Assembly: GCA_029269125.1 (NCBI GenBank)
Contig: JARHXX010000037.1
Location: 1 to 38,049 of the forward strand
Direction of reading: 5' to 3'
DNA length: 38,049 nucleotides
From: Kiritimatiellaeota bacterium B1221
Lineage (GTDB): Bacteria; Verrucomicrobiota; Kiritimatiellia; SS1-B-03-39; UBA6053
Notes under the pieces: model-generated
Seen by the model: the letters and a program-made list of their open reading frames with translations, nothing else
What the model was told of the DNA's origin: nothing
The model's database searches: none
Made by a program: the position numbers and the translations under genes
In this document: positions 24,990 to 33,053 of the stretch, in pieces
Layout: the number at the start of each line of letters is the position of its first letter
Numbering within the stretch: position 1 is the stretch's first letter

Positions 24990-25673
24990 TTAAATCTCGT
25001 CCTGAATCAGATACGCTCTGGCAGAGGTGTAAGGTCCGGGGAACAACTGTTGAATCAAACTGAGCTCACCGTCTTGAACCAACAGTTCAACCAAATCCTC
25101 GTAGGTTTCCCGTTTGTAGTGCAAGAGGCTTTCAAGTTTACGGGTTTCCAGATCCTGAACCACGAAACAGAGATTTTCTTCATTACATTCCTGACCATTT
25201 AAAAGCAGCGCTGAATTTTCAGGCATAAATTTGTCGAGATTTTGGGTGTAGATCAAATATTTTACATATTCGATGACTCTCGGATCCAGTTCGGCTTCTC
25301 GGACAAAGATTCTTTCAACCAATTCAACCCGGGTAAGCACCAGGTCTACGGGAGGTAACTCTTGCCCGGAGGGTAAGAGTTCTTTCATGTCTCTGAGAAC
25401 TTTATCAAACTCCTCAATCGCGGTATCCGCATTTTCCATGGTACTCGGACTGTGGAAAATCATCCACCCGCCTTTTGAATCGTGGTAAAGCAGATTTTTA
25501 TCGATATGAAATTCGAAATGGCAGCTGTTACATTTAATTCGGTTCAATTTATTCTCTAACAGCTGTTTTCGCAGTTCAGGTTCTTTGCCGACATCCAAAC
25601 TGTCATAGAGAACTTCATCTTGTTGACTCTTGCATTCAGGACATTGGATGGGATAAGTACTTGTTTGTGCCAT
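24990..25673 (-). CDS. CpXC domain protein
   Basis: The 227-residue protein begins with a CpXC-type zinc-ribbon pattern: CPEC near residue 11, LRKQLLENKLNRIKCNSCHFEF at 34-55 and HIDKNLLYHDSKGGWMIFHSP. The rest is an acidic alpha-helical region without known motifs. CpXC proteins have no established function. AAGG precedes the ATG. It diverges from the NYN-like gene with only 46 bases between the start codons, so the two may share control. Confidence 0.8.
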   Translation of the reverse strand: MAQTSTYPIQCPECKSQQDEVLYDSLDVGKEPELRKQLLENKLNRIKCNSCHFEFHIDKNLLYHDSKGGWMIFHSPSTMENADTAIEEFDKVLRDMKELLPSGQELPPVDLVLTRVELVERIFVREAELDPRVIEYVKYLIYTQNLDKFMPENSALLLNGQECNEENLCFVVQDLETRKLESLLHYKRETYEDLVELLVQDGELSLIQQLFPGPYTSARAYLIQDEI

Positions 25674-25719
25674 GGGGTTACCTTCTAAAATTACGTGGTT
25701 GGATTAAAAAAATTAGACT

Positions 25720-26268
25720 ATGACTATACGCAGCATCTATCCAGAATCAACGCAAGAACCGATTGACTCCTACACTGTGGTCATAGACGGAAAGGACATG
25801 GTGGCCGGAAGAAGCGAAAGCGACCAGCTTTCCGCCAGAGAACAGGTGGAAATCCTTCAAAAGCTGGTTAAAATTCAAAAATCCGAAGACTGGGAGATTT
25901 GGGTCCTATTTAATGGAGAGCCTTTACATCAAGTGGAGCATGGAGGCGATTTCCTGGGAATTCGGGTCTTTTTCTCCCCTACTCCGCCCCAGCGGATACC
26001 CACTCTGCTCGAATGCGTGAAAGTTTTAAGCAAATCGGATCAAAAAACTTTGATGGTGACCAATGACCCAAATTTGGAATCCCGGGCGATTGCCTTGGGT
26101 GCCTCCACTTTACGGGCGGATACCCTCAAAAAGGGATTTGAGAGTCTGTTTGTGAATCGATCCAGGCCACATAGCCGACTCATGCGTCACCGAACAGTTG
26201 ATCAACGGAAAAGTCAATTAAGAGATGATGACGGTCCGGATATTCGAGATTTGGTTGACCTGGTGTAG
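25720..26268 (+). CDS. NYN/YacP-like domain protein of unknown function
   Basis: The 182-residue protein resembles YacP-type NYN (PIN-like) nucleases in its order of strands: YTVVIDGKDMV near the start (NYN proteins usually read IDGYN), VLFNG, LGIRVFFSP, then TLMVTNDPNLESRAIALGASTLRADTLKKGF near 110-140. The key acidic positions D and N/D are partly conserved, so activity is uncertain. The C-terminus is basic (RSRPHSRLMRHRT) then acidic. The stop TAG at 26266-26268 is the first triplet of the adjoining repeat element. The family call is moderate only. Confidence 0.65.
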   Translation: MTIRSIYPESTQEPIDSYTVVIDGKDMVAGRSESDQLSAREQVEILQKLVKIQKSEDWEIWVLFNGEPLHQVEHGGDFLGIRVFFSPTPPQRIPTLLECVKVLSKSDQKTLMVTNDPNLESRAIALGASTLRADTLKKGFESLFVNRSRPHSRLMRHRTVDQRKSQLRDDDGPDIRDLVDLV

Positions 26269-27117
26269 TCCACGCACTCCGTGCGTGGAAATGAAACAAG
26301 AGCCTAAGCCTCGATTTCCACGCTCTGAGATCGTGGACTACAGCTTTGAAATGAAACAAGAGCCTAAGCCAAGATTTCCACGCTCGGAGATCGTGGACTA
26401 CAGTTTTGAAATGAAACAAGAGCCTAAGCCTCGATTTCCACGCTCTGAGATCGTGGACTACAGCTTTGAAATGAAACAAGAGCCTAAGCTTTGATTTCCA
26501 CGCTCGGAGATCGTGGACTACAGCTTTGAAATGAAACAAGAGCCTAAGCTTTGATTTCCACGCTCGGAGATCGTGGACTACAGTTTTGAAATGAAACAAG
26601 AGCCTAAGCCTCGATTTCCACGCTCGGAGATCGTGGACTACAGTTTTGAAATGAAACAAGAGCCTAAGCCTCGATTTCCACGCTAGGAGATCGTGGACTA
26701 CAGCTTTGAAATGAAACAAGAGCCTAAGCCAAGATTTCCACGCTAGGAGATCGTGGACTACAGCTTTGAAATGAAACAAGAGCCTAAGCTTTGATTTCCA
26801 CGCTCGGAGAGCGTGGACTACAGTTTTGAAATGAAACAAGAGCCTAAGCCTCGATTTCCACGCTCGGAGATCGTGGACTAGAGCTTTGAAATGAAACAAG
26901 AGCCTAAGCTTTGATTTCCACGCTCTGAGATCGTGGACTACAGCTTTGAAATGAAACAAGAGCCTAAGCCTCGATTTCCACGCTCTGAGATCGTGGACTA
27001 CAGTTTTGAAATGAAACAAGAGCCTAAGCTTTGATTTCCACGCTCTGAGATCGTGGACGACAGCGTGGAAATGAAACAAGAGCCTAAGCCTCGATTTCCA
27101 TGCTCTGAGATCTCGGA
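26266..27117. repeat. 60-bp tandem array, 14 units
   Basis: Fourteen head-to-tail units of exactly 60 bp run from 26281, after a 15-base entry TAGTCCACGCACTCC. Each unit contains GAAATGAAACAAGAGCCTAA, then a variable triplet (TCG, AAG or TTG), ATTTCCACGC, a variable pair (TC, TG-type or AG), GAGATCGTGGACTACAG and TTT. CCACG..CGTGG makes a hairpin in each unit. The unit is the linker plus one hairpin of the BIME-like element at 21.5 and 21.7 kb. The variable sites are mixed between units. The last unit is degenerate and overlaps the end of the SpoU gene. Because 60 is a multiple of 3, long artificial frames cross it. Confidence 0.95.
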
Positions 27118-27914
27118 CCCCTTTGCCTCAAAACCTCATAAAGCGTAATTGCTGCCGCGGTAGAGACATTCAAAGAATCCGCCAGTCCTTCCATGGGCAA
27201 AGAAACTTTCATTTCAGCCCGCTCAAGCCAGTGGTCACTTAAGCCCAACATTTCGGAACCCACTGCCACCGCAACGGGTCCTTGAAGGTTTGATTCATAC
27301 AAACTTCGCTCGGCATGCGGGGTCATGGCTAACAGAGGGATTCCCTGTTCAAGAAGCCAGGATCCGCATTCCGCAAAAGTACTTTCAATGACTGGAACAG
27401 AAAACAATGTGCCCACACTGGCGCGTACGGTGTTGGGATTATAGATATCGGTGACCGCATCACACAAGATGACCGCATCCACTCCCGCTGCATCCGCAGA
27501 GCGCAACATGGTTCCCAGATTCCCGGGTTTTTCAATGCCCACAAGCAGTAAATAAAAGGGATTTTCACCGGCTTCCAAATTATCCAGTCCCAGGTGAAGT
27601 TGGGGAGCCAGAGCGATTAATCCATCCGGCCGATCGCGGTAGGCGACTTTTCTGAACACCTTTTCCGAACAATCATAAAGCTTGGCCCCACTTTCTTTGG
27701 CGGCTTCGATTAACTCCGGTTCATTTTCCCCCAACCAGAGATCTTTACAATAAAATAAATCCTGAATAGGCCAGCCACTTTGCATGGCACGTAGACATTC
27801 CCGATATCCCTCAATCAGAAAGATTTGTTCTTCATCCCTAAAACTGCGTTTCCGCAGTTTGGTGAGATATTTGATTTTGGGATTTTGCGGACTGGTGAGT
27901 TCAAGAGCTTCCAT
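27084..27914 (-). CDS. SpoU/TrmH-family RNA 2'-O-methyltransferase
   Basis: The 276-residue protein has an N-terminal substrate-binding domain (SPQNPKIKYLTKLRKRSFRD, FLIEGYRECLRA) and a C-terminal SPOUT knot with its three motifs: VGIEKPGNLGTMLRSADAAG, VAVAVGSEMLGLS and VSLPMEGLADSLNVSTAAAI. It should methylate a ribose in rRNA or tRNA; the target is unknown. AGGA precedes the ATG. The natural end is near YEVLRQR; the final residues (PRSQSMEIEA) and the stop are encoded by the last unit of the 60-bp array. Confidence 0.92.
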   Translation of the reverse strand: MEALELTSPQNPKIKYLTKLRKRSFRDEEQIFLIEGYRECLRAMQSGWPIQDLFYCKDLWLGENEPELIEAAKESGAKLYDCSEKVFRKVAYRDRPDGLIALAPQLHLGLDNLEAGENPFYLLLVGIEKPGNLGTMLRSADAAGVDAVILCDAVTDIYNPNTVRASVGTLFSVPVIESTFAECGSWLLEQGIPLLAMTPHAERSLYESNLQGPVAVAVGSEMLGLSDHWLERAEMKVSLPMEGLADSLNVSTAAAITLYEVLRQRGPRSQSMEIEA

Positions 27915-28027
27915 GCTGTCCTATTAGCATATTTCCCTTGTCTACTCCTTAATTTTCTTTCATAACCTTTTTTTTTTAACCCTGATCCTTCTCTTTCTGC
28001 AAACATTCAACTTCCCTCTCCTACAAA

Positions 28028-28573
28028 ATGAACTTACCTCCCCATAAAATTGAAGAGCTTATTTCCGCCAAAGACTTACAAGACCGGGTGACAAAAGTGG
28101 TTGATGATATTACACAACAGCTTGATGATAAACCACTTGTAATTGTGGGTGTGCTTCGGGGGAGTTTTATGTTTCTGGCTGATTTGGTTCGGGAATTGCA
28201 TCCCCGTAAGTTTCATCCTCAAATCGACTTTATGACCCTTCAGAGTTATGGCAGCGCCACTGTGAGCAGCGGAAACGTCAATATTACCAAAGATGTAACC
28301 GTGAGTTTGGATGGAATGACGGTGTTATTGGTGGATGATATCCTCGATTCCGGCCGCACTTTGAATTTTGCAGTGAAGCATGTGCTGAATAAAGGAGCCA
28401 GCAAAGTCTTGAGTTGCTGCCTGCTGGATAAACCCGACCGTCGGGTGGTAGATATCAAAGCGGATTTTATTGGATTTGATATCCCCGATACCTTTGTGGT
28501 GGGTTACGGACTTGATTATGACAGCCATTACAGAGAATTACCTTATATTGGTAAAGTTGTATTTGATGACTAA
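28028..28573 (+). CDS. hpt: Hypoxanthine phosphoribosyltransferase
   Basis: Hpt salvages hypoxanthine (and often guanine) with PRPP to make IMP or GMP. The 181-residue protein shows LVIVGVLRGSFMFLADL, the PRPP-binding VLLVDDILDSGRTL, SCCLLDKPDRR and FVVGYGLDYDSHYRELPYIG, the standard order and length. The upstream 113 bases are pyrimidine-rich and hold no Shine-Dalgarno (CTCCTACAAA before the ATG). It is the first of three plus-strand genes hpt-mnmE-mnmG. Confidence 0.95.
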   Translation: MNLPPHKIEELISAKDLQDRVTKVVDDITQQLDDKPLVIVGVLRGSFMFLADLVRELHPRKFHPQIDFMTLQSYGSATVSSGNVNITKDVTVSLDGMTVLLVDDILDSGRTLNFAVKHVLNKGASKVLSCCLLDKPDRRVVDIKADFIGFDIPDTFVVGYGLDYDSHYRELPYIGKVVFDD

Positions 28574-28662
28574 GTGACTTCACCAGGTCAGGGGTTCAGT
28601 GCGACTGGGTCGCATGATTGTTCCCTTGTCCTTAGCCAGTCGCCGTACTCCGTTTTCCCACC

Positions 28663-30039
28663 ATGAGCGCTTCCGAAACCATCGCCGCGATTATTACTGC
28701 CCCGGGTGAAGCCGGGGTTTCGATTGTGCGGGTAAGTGGGCCGGAAGCTTTTGAGATTGCGGACAAGATCTTTAAATGTAATGCCCCGGCCCCTTCACTC
28801 CGAAAGGCTAATACATTTGTATATGGTAAAATTACAGACGGGGATGTTGAAGTAGACGAAGGATTGCTGCTGATCTTCCGGGCACCGCACAGTTATACGG
28901 CCGAGGATGTGGTCGAGTTTCAATGTCACGGAGGCGGCACATCCGCCAAACGAGTTCTTCGATCTTGCTTTCATGCCGGGGCCCGCGCGGCTGATGCAGG
29001 TGAGTTTACCCGTCGTGCTTTCCTCAATGGACGTATTGATTTATTGCAGGCTGAAGCCATTATGGATTTGGTACGTGCACATTCAGATCGGTCTCAAACT
29101 GCTGCCCTTCAACAACTTGAAGGAAAATTAAGTCAGTCATTTCAAGACCTTTACGACAGACTTCTGCAAGTTGCAGCCCAATTGGAAGCCACTTTGGATT
29201 TTCCGGAGGATGAATTACCTGCATCGGTTTTACCACAAATTCTCTCAAATTTATCGAAAGCGGAACAGGATCTGGATTTTCTTTTGTCCACCTGGAATGA
29301 GGGACATGTTTTACGGGATGGTGCTTTGGTGGTGCTCAGTGGTAAACCCAATGTTGGAAAAAGCACCCTTTTGAATACCTTGCTTGGACATGAACGGGCG
29401 ATTGTTTCGGATATTGCCGGCACTACCCGTGACAGTATTGAAGCAGAGTTTATTCTGGAAGGAATCCCTTTACGTTTGGTGGATACTGCTGGGCTGAGAG
29501 AGTCTGTAGATGTGATTGAACAACAAGGGATCATCCGTACCAGAGATTACCTATCTAAAGCGGATTTACATATTCATCTTATTGATCTGAGTCAAAAAGC
29601 GGATTCCCAGACCTATGAAAACTTTGAGGATTTAATTCCCGGGAAAAGTATTCTGGTTTGTAATAAAAGTGATCTTCCCCGAATGTTCCACGTGGAACAA
29701 TGGCCCACGGGGATCCCCATTGTTGAAACTGCGATTAAAGATGAAATAGGCTATCAGGAACTTAAAAATGCCCTGGCATCCCTGTTAAGTTCTTCAATTG
29801 ATCTATCTGCACGTCCTCATGCGGTGATTTCAGAACGACATCGCTTGGTATTGGTTGAAGTTAAAACAGAATTAGCCGGTATAAAAGATCTGCTTAGTGG
29901 TTGTATGGGTGATGAAGCGCTGGTTTTGGCCATTCCGGGTCTTAGAGAGGCTTTAGTCCGTCTAGGTGAAGTTACCGGACGTGAATATCACGAAGATCTT
30001 CTGGATGAGGTCTTTTCTACCTTTTGTATTGGGAAGTAA
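28663..30039 (+). CDS. mnmE: tRNA modification GTPase MnmE
   Basis: MnmE works with MnmG to add a carboxymethylaminomethyl-type group at U34 of certain tRNAs. The 458-residue protein has the N-terminal tetrahydrofolate-binding domain (TIAAIITAPGEAGVSIVRVSG, FVYGKI), a helical domain, the inserted G domain (GKPNVGKSTLLN, DIAGTTRDS, DTAGLRE, NKSD) and the C-terminal FCIGK motif whose Cys is conserved. A parS site falls in the G domain near codon 341, where it is translated as MFHVEQ. No Shine-Dalgarno precedes the ATG. A hairpin TGCGAC-TGG-GTCGCA (28600-28614) lies just upstream, between hpt and mnmE. Confidence 0.96.
   Translation: MSASETIAAIITAPGEAGVSIVRVSGPEAFEIADKIFKCNAPAPSLRKANTFVYGKITDGDVEVDEGLLLIFRAPHSYTAEDVVEFQCHGGGTSAKRVLRSCFHAGARAADAGEFTRRAFLNGRIDLLQAEAIMDLVRAHSDRSQTAALQQLEGKLSQSFQDLYDRLLQVAAQLEATLDFPEDELPASVLPQILSNLSKAEQDLDFLLSTWNEGHVLRDGALVVLSGKPNVGKSTLLNTLLGHERAIVSDIAGTTRDSIEAEFILEGIPLRLVDTAGLRESVDVIEQQGIIRTRDYLSKADLHIHLIDLSQKADSQTYENFEDLIPGKSILVCNKSDLPRMFHVEQWPTGIPIVETAIKDEIGYQELKNALASLLSSSIDLSARPHAVISERHRLVLVEVKTELAGIKDLLSGCMGDEALVLAIPGLREALVRLGEVTGREYHEDLLDEVFSTFCIGK
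29684..29699. promoter_or_regulatory. parS site 1
   Basis: TGTTCCACGTGGAACA, a perfect 16-bp palindrome matching the bacterial ParB-binding consensus TGTTNCACGTGNAACA, inside mnmE. It encodes FHVE in the mnmE frame. Confidence 0.9.
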
Positions 30040-30042
30040 GAT

Positions 30043-30058
30043 TGTTCCACGTGGAACA
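30043..30058. promoter_or_regulatory. parS site 2
   Basis: TGTTCCACGTGGAACA in the mnmE-mnmG gap, four bases after the mnmE stop. The palindrome extends to 20 bp (ATTGTTCC..GGAACAAT, 30041-30060). It matches the parS consensus perfectly. Confidence 0.92.
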
Positions 30059-30158
30059 ATCCCCTTACAGGGATAAAATGAATCGGTATTTGTAAGTTTG
30101 ATACTTTTGGAGTAAATTACCCTTTCTCCATTCTTTTTACTGATCTTGATAAAATCCT

Positions 30159-32009
30159 ATGACTCCTTCCTTTGATGTACTTATTGTTGGTGCCGGCCAT
30201 GCCGGATATGAAGCTGCTTTGGCTTCTGCACGTTTAGGAGCCAAAACAGCTCTGTTAACCATGGATAAAGCTGCAATTGGACGAATGAGCTGTAATCCCA
30301 GCATTGGGGGCATGGCCAAATCCCATATTGTCTGTGAATTAGATGCTTTAGGGGGTGAACTGGGCAGAAATGCTGATTTTACAGGAATTCAGTATCGTAC
30401 CCTGAATTTGCGTAAAGGACCGGCTGTACAGGCCACCCGGGTTCAGAATGATAAAGATGCCTTTCCTCTGCGGATACAGGCTGTGGTAGCTGCTCAGGAG
30501 AATTTAGAGGTCCTAGAGTGTACAGCGGGACAAATATGGACTGAAAACGGGAAACTTCAGGGAATTATCACTGAAAAGAATGAAAAGATCCGGGGAAAAT
30601 GTGTGGTGATTGCTTCCGGGACCTTTTTAGGAGGAAAAATTCATATTGGTGACAAAAATCATGCAGGTGGCAGGGTATTTGAACCCGCAGCCTATCAATT
30701 GTCAGATTCTTTTCGAAATTTGGGATTTCGATTGGGACGTCTGAAAACGGGAACGCCTCCCCGTCTCCATAAGGACTCTGTGGATTATTCAGTGATGGAA
30801 ATACAACCGGGATTAGAACCGGCACCCTTTTTTAGCCGTGCTGCCCGGAAACGGCGAAAAGAAGCCGAATTGTTCCACGTGGAACATAAACCCAATGCAA
30901 TTGAACCCTGGATTCCCGGATCTGAGCAAATTCCGTGCTGGTTGACGCATACGAATGAGAAAACTCACCAAATTATTGAAGATAACCTTCAAAATTCGGC
31001 GATGTATGGTGGACATATCGATGCCACCGGAGTGCGTTATTGTCCGTCAATTGAGGATAAAATCGTAAAATTCAGAGATAAAGACCGTCATCATGTGTTT
31101 ATTGAGCCTGAAGGCCGGTTTTGCGACACGATTTACCCGAATGGAACTTCAAACTCACTTCCGGAAGATATTCAGAAAGAAATGATTCATTCAATTGTGG
31201 GAATGGAGAAAGCTGTGTTCACTTTACCCGGATATGCCATCGAATACGATTTTTCAGATCCCACCCAACTCTTTCATACATTAGAGAGTAAATTAGTGGA
31301 AGGATTGTTCCTGGCGGGACAAATTAATGGAACCACCGGGTATGAAGAAGCTGCCGGGCAGGGCTTTATCGCTGGAGTCAATGCAGCACGTAAAGCTTTG
31401 GAAATGGATACATTTGTATTAGGCAGGCACGAAGCATATATTGGGGTATTGATTGATGATCTGATCAATAAAGGTACAGACGAGCCTTATCGCATGTTTA
31501 CCTCACGTGCGGAGCACCGTTTGTTATTACGTCAGGACAATGTGGATTTCCGTTTACGGGAGAGGGCAGGGGAGTTGGCTATCCATTCTGAGCAACATTT
31601 CAAAGAAATTGACCGAATTAACCGTGATATAGAGAGCGAAATCACCCGCATGGAAAAAACTTTTGTCAACGGTAAGCCTCTGGCAGGGTTATTGAGGCAG
31701 CCGGAAATGATGTATAAAGACCTTCCGGACAGCCCCGGAGGGTTTGAAGAGGAAGTGATTCAGCAAATTGAAATTCGATTGAAATATGCAGGGTATATCG
31801 ACCGGGAATCCCGACAGGCAGCTCGGGCGGTTAAATTAGATAAAGTGTTGATACCTAAGGATATAGATTACGATGATATCGTTTCAATCCGCTATGAATC
31901 CCGGGACAAACTAAAGAAAATTCGACCCGAAAATCTGGGTCAAGCCTCTAGAATCAGTGGGGTAAACCCCGCTGATATTTCAATTCTACAGGTGTGGTTG
32001 AAGAAATAA
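30159..32009 (+). CDS. mnmG: tRNA uridine-5-carboxymethylaminomethyl modification enzyme MnmG
   Basis: MnmG is the FAD-dependent partner of MnmE. The 616-residue protein has an N-terminal FAD motif ([21 protein letters not shown]), then [40 protein letters not shown], the [17 protein letters not shown] motif and the C-terminal GidA-associated helical domain ending in [12 protein letters not shown] parS site near codon 238 inserts FHVEH into a loop between RLKTGTPPR and THTNEK. The ATG has no clear Shine-Dalgarno. The usual followers rsmG, parA and parB are not next to it here. Confidence 0.97.
   Translation: MTPSFDVLIVGAGHAGYEAALASARLGAKTALLTMDKAAIGRMSCNPSIGGMAKSHIVCELDALGGELGRNADFTGIQYRTLNLRKGPAVQATRVQNDKDAFPLRIQAVVAAQENLEVLECTAGQIWTENGKLQGIITEKNEKIRGKCVVIASGTFLGGKIHIGDKNHAGGRVFEPAAYQLSDSFRNLGFRLGRLKTGTPPRLHKDSVDYSVMEIQPGLEPAPFFSRAARKRRKEAELFHVEHKPNAIEPWIPGSEQIPCWLTHTNEKTHQIIEDNLQNSAMYGGHIDATGVRYCPSIEDKIVKFRDKDRHHVFIEPEGRFCDTIYPNGTSNSLPEDIQKEMIHSIVGMEKAVFTLPGYAIEYDFSDPTQLFHTLESKLVEGLFLAGQINGTTGYEEAAGQGFIAGVNAARKALEMDTFVLGRHEAYIGVLIDDLINKGTDEPYRMFTSRAEHRLLLRQDNVDFRLRERAGELAIHSEQHFKEIDRINRDIESEITRMEKTFVNGKPLAGLLRQPEMMYKDLPDSPGGFEEEVIQQIEIRLKYAGYIDRESRQAARAVKLDKVLIPKDIDYDDIVSIRYESRDKLKKIRPENLGQASRISGVNPADISILQVWLKK
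30871..30886. promoter_or_regulatory. parS site 3
   Basis: TGTTCCACGTGGAACA, a perfect consensus palindrome within mnmG, translated as LFHVEH. Together with the sites at 29684 and 30043 it makes three identical copies in 1.2 kb. Confidence 0.9.
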
Positions 32010-32101
32010 ACAGAAATTCGGCTTATGTAGTTCGCACCGGTTTGAAATTGGTCGAAAACGGCCGGTCTGAAAATACCTGTTTCTGATGAGAAAAAGAATT
32101 T

Positions 32102-32342
32102 ACCACCCAGCTTCGCTGGAGAACACGGTGTTTACGGAGGCAGATCTACCAGGGAAGGAATGCCGCGAGCCCCGGAAGACCCCAAGGGTGCGTCATCTCC
32201 TTCCATGATTCCAGGTTTAGAGTTGTTCCGGAAAAGCATCGGTAGGGGTTCGGCAAACCGGGGTGAGCTTCCGGGTCTAGCTGAACCCTGCCGCCATCTG
32301 CATGGCTCCGAGAACTCCGTGTTCTCCAGCGAAGCGGGTGGT
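32102..32342. mobile_element. 241-bp MITE-like inverted-repeat element
   Basis: The ends are imperfect inverted repeats of about 45 bp: ACCACCC-GCTTCGCTGGAGAACACGG at 32102 onward and its reverse complement ending at 32342, both continuing into CGGAG and CAGAT. Each arm also has a small hairpin, such as CCAGC-TTC-GCTGG. The centre (about 150 bp) is GC-rich and has no long frame except a 61-codon one without family resemblance. The GC content differs from the AT-rich flanks. No clear target-site duplication was seen. A non-autonomous element is the best reading; a structured RNA is the alternative. Confidence 0.6.
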
Positions 32343-33053
32343 TGAAAAATATGCTTTCTTTGAAGGAAAAAGAAAAATTTGAGCGCTGAAGAAAAGTTTT
32401 AATGAGAATGTTTTGAAGAAGAGAAAAGCATAAAAATACCGGTATTTTCAAACCGGACAAAATACACCCTTTTCATTTCAGCGCTGACATATATGCGCAT
32501 GGTTGACTGGCTAAGCCGAAAGCCTCTCACACAGCACCACAAGTTGGGCTGAAATTTTGATGTGCAAATGAAAGTGACTGAATATTTTTTCAGGAAAAAA
32601 CTGTCGCGATAAAAGTTATATATAAGTGTCAGATTTTAAATATTATTTTGTACATTTGGAAAATACTGATTCTGTAAAGCGGTTGTCAGGGTTTTCGAAG
32701 TGAACTGCACAAACCTGAGCTTTAACGTTTTTCAAATCCGTAGAAACGGATATATCCGACTTTCTGATATCTAGCCACAATGAATATGCAGACCAGGGAA
32801 CAGATATTTGTGTTAAAGAGGAATACATGGCTGACTGCCTATACATTTACTGAATAAAACAGTAAATTTTAAAGTCAGACATTAAATAACTTTGCGGATG
32901 GTAAATTTATGAATTTATATTCCAGCATGAATGTACACAGAAAAATCCTGAACTTGATTTTAGAAATCAGCTGTTATTCACTGCAAAGAACTTCATAAAA
33001 AAATGGAGAAGGTGGATCGTGAATTAGGTAGAGACTTGCAATGAACTTCGAAT
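32343..33053. other. AT-rich non-coding region with palindromes
   Basis: No credible gene is seen in 711 bases. Notable are a perfect 16-bp palindrome AAAATACCGGTATTTT at 32433-32448 and a surrounding inverted repeat, AGCGCTGAA at 32382 and TTCAGCGCT at 32477-32485. 32595-32660 is very AT-rich (TATATATAAG, TTTTAAATATTATTTTG). The short frames here have no ribosome-binding sites. I found no clear cluster of DnaA boxes; the best single near-match is TTATTCACT near 32973. Confidence 0.45.

Noticed and set aside
26180..27079. 299-codon minus-strand protein with 20-residue repeats (FHFK-VVHDLRAWKS)
   Set aside because: It is a translation of the 60-bp array, whose unit length keeps the frame open. 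It has no ribosome-binding site and overlaps the NYN-like gene antisense.
26266..27117. CRISPR array
   Set aside because: The 60-bp period is a plain tandem repeat: there are no unique spacers, only a few variable bases per unit, and no cas genes nearby.
32160..32345. 61-codon gene within the MITE-like element
   Set aside because: It spans the right inverted repeat, has no Shine-Dalgarno and no family; more likely repeat translation. A genome-wide family of such frames would change this.
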